40,048 nucleotides of DNA from positions 1,215,855 through 1,255,902 of the forward strand of contig BFEA01000128.1 in the NCBI GenBank assembly GCA_003427395.1, given 5' to 3'. Source of the stretch: Chara braunii (lineage: Eukaryota > Streptophyta > Charophyceae > Charales > Characeae). Position numbers and translations under genes: made by a program. Position 1 is the first letter of the stretch; each line of letters opens with the position of its first letter. The notes below the pieces were generated by a model. The model worked only from the letters and a program-made list of their open reading frames with translations. It was not told the DNA's origin and ran no database searches. This document shows positions 38,431 through 40,048 of this stretch, one piece after another.

Positions 38431-38994
38431 ACAGTCTTCCAAGCTTAACTAACTATGACAATGACTCCATGTCCCCTTTGTTGACCTTATGAAAATGCCA
38501 GAGTCAAACCCTTAGTGATCTCTCATTCTTCTCAAAAGAAGTCTCAAACAGAATGACTTCCTAGGTACCGACCAACGTACGATCTCATTCACAAGTATAT
38601 ATAGATATATGTATGTATGTAAATCAGGGGAGCTGACTGAGCGGTGGACCTCACTTTCACGATTGTCGTGTCCCTTTGCCCGAATTTCCAGAAGATCCCA
38701 AACTCAGAAATCAGTACAAATGTCCAACACCTGCGCAGATGCAGGAAAACACATACACACATACAAATGCAGAGACAGNATGCGCTACGAGTGTCAACCT
38801 TTAACCCACTCACAGCATGCCACTCACGCCCCAAACCNTTGAAAACAACATTCCTTCCCAACCCTGACTCCATTTTACCCCAGCCNCANACATTTTGAAG
38901 ACTCNTGAGTGTGATTTNGANAATTTANNCATAGATACAGGGGNAAGATTTATCTGTTCCCTTCTTAGGNCTTGTCTTAGGTGTGGGTGTCAAG
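38431..38994. other. Gene-free stretch with ambiguous bases
   Basis: Eleven single N lie between 38779 and 38970, pointing to poor or polymorphic consensus. A TATATATAGATATA stretch near 38597 could be an LTR promoter. Confidence 0.5.
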
Positions 38995-39120
38995 CCATGG
39001 GTGGAAGTTGAGTCGGAGTTCTACCGACCTGTTATCTAGAGATAACAGAATTGCTGCTCTTACGAATTCTCTGTAAGTTCTCCGAAGTGCCGAAACCTGT
39101 AGACACAACACAGTCCAAGA
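38995..39120. repeat. Block shared with 17655-17790, with an 8-bp hairpin
   Basis: The hairpin CTGTTATC-TAGA-GATAACAG is at 39029-39048. It has the same arms as at 17687-17706 with a different loop. The neighbours GTTGAG, CCGAC and CGAAACCTG are shared. Confidence 0.65.
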
Positions 39121-39630
39121 GAATCTTAACATCTCTCTTCCTAACTGAGATCTAGAAAGTTCCTTCTAGACTCTGTGTTCCCTGTCTGACTCCTACTATT
39201 CTTAACTAATTGTTTGGGCTGTTGCCCATTCCGCTTCAGGTAGTGAATAATAATTTACTGCCTTTTTACTGTCACGACAATTCTCCATACTCCTTTTCAC
39301 TATCTCATTCTTATCCCTTTTGGGATTTATCCTATCTAAGGTCCCTTTCCTTCTCCCAACATACATGATCACATCATTAATCCAACTTGTGGAAAAAATC
39401 TCATGGAAAGGAATTAGATGAATGGATAGTTTTTCTGTGAGGCAAGGTTTCACTTATCCCCTTTTAGTAGAATCAGAGATAGTTAGTTAGGACTGAACAA
39501 TGCAGATTGTGGAGAAAGTTAGCGGCGGTATGACAGACCATTCAGGACATATCCATCTGTTACTGGAACTTTGTTTGACAAGGGCAAACTTGTGGGTCTT
39601 GGCCACTGTGTGCCAAACACATTTAGCGGT
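39121..39630. other. No recognisable gene
   Basis: Mixed sequence; an 83-codon minus frame (39453-39202) shows no motif. Confidence 0.4.
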
Positions 39631-39633
39631 AGG

Positions 39634-40048
39634 CTTATCCTATGACTAGCCACTGATAAGGCAGGTGTCCTTGAAACCTCGCTACTTCTTATATTTGATT
39701 AGTCACTGATAAGACAGGATTCCCCTGCTACTCTTATCACTGACTAGCCCTCAATAAGGGGGGTGCCCAAGGATCCTTACTACTCTTATCACCGACTAAG
39801 CCTTAGGATGTTTATTGATAAGGCAGGTGTCCTTGAAAACTCACAACTCTTATATAGGACAAGTCATTGATAAGACAGGATTCCCCTGGTACTCTTATCA
39901 CTAGCTAGCTCTCAATAAGGCAGGTGTCCAAGGCTCCTTGATTACTCTTACCACTGAAAAGAATGTTAGGTTTAATCAGTGATAAGGCAGGTGTCCTTGA
40001 AACCTCACAACTCTTATATCAGACCAGTCACTGATAAGACAGGATTCC
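39634..40048 (-). repeat. Hairpin array with constant CTTATC/GATAAG arms and variable loops
   Basis: Eight hairpins start at 39634, 39688, 39733, 39785, 39848, 39893, 39947 and 40013. The left arm is CTTATC or CTTATA and the right arm GATAAG or AATAAG, with loops of about 13-28 nt. The fourth loop holds a nested CTAAG-C-CTTAG. The inter-hairpin spacers come in three kinds (GCAGGTGTCCTTGAAACCTC; ACAGGATTCCCCTG; GGTGCCCAAGGATCCTT type) in a fixed order, giving a three-unit higher-order repeat of 162-164 bp. The array runs off the window edge. Confidence 0.85.

Noticed and set aside
38628-38700. Ser/Leu-type tRNA starting GGGGAGCTGACTGAGCGG
   Set aside because: The A-box-like part has no matching B box and no anticodon arm.

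Overview
This window looks like repeat-dense nuclear DNA from a green-plant (streptophyte) genome, and I find no intact host protein-coding gene. The evidence for a plant is the following. There are Ty3/gypsy-type LTR elements primed by initiator tRNA-Met (TGGTATCAGAGC) and by tRNA-Asp (complement of CCCGGCAACGGCGCCA). There is a tRNA-Gly(GCC) relic that resembles the plant mitochondrial gene. There are AAACCCTAA boxes. Everything that resembles coding sequence is broken. The species cannot be read from the sequence.

Layout. 1-1310: a degenerate glutamine-rich coiled-coil reading frame built from 63-bp (three-heptad) repeats, then a divergent LTR fragment. 1311-4998: no recognisable genes; small palindromic elements and a G-run. 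5004-13388: one complete but dead Ty3/gypsy element on the minus strand, bounded by the 5-bp duplication AATGT, with a 310-bp 5' LTR, a PBS, a long leader holding a tRNA-like insertion, frameshifted gag, protease, reverse transcriptase, RNase H and integrase, and a 3' LTR cut to 199 bp by a deletion that also removed the polypurine tract. 13508-16249: small inverted repeats, an ~80-bp tandem array and a 503-bp assembly gap. 16250-19701: an LTR-like block followed by an 18-unit hairpin array. 20945-22468: dispersed modules carrying a hairpin and often a CAG|GTAAGT splice-donor consensus. 23032-24690: a cluster of RNA-derived relics (U6 snRNA, tRNA-like units, a 25S/28S rRNA fragment, A-rich tails). 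26681-27207: a fold-back MITE. 27991-28203 and 32031-32540: further arrays. 33152-33218: the tRNA-Gly relic. 36833-38430: a second PBS-bearing LTR and two more LTR copies of the same superfamily. 39634-40048: a second hairpin array.

The recurring theme is minisatellites made of short hairpins. In the strongest case (18494-19701) about 18 units keep the loop AACTTAT while the flanking arms differ from unit to unit yet stay complementary. In the array at 39634-40048 the arms (CTTATC/GATAAG) are fixed and the loops vary. Both arrays lie beyond related LTR-like sequences, at comparable distances. This is the best candidate here for an undescribed system; whether it acts as RNA or DNA structure, or is a by-product of retroelement replication, is not decided by the sequence alone.
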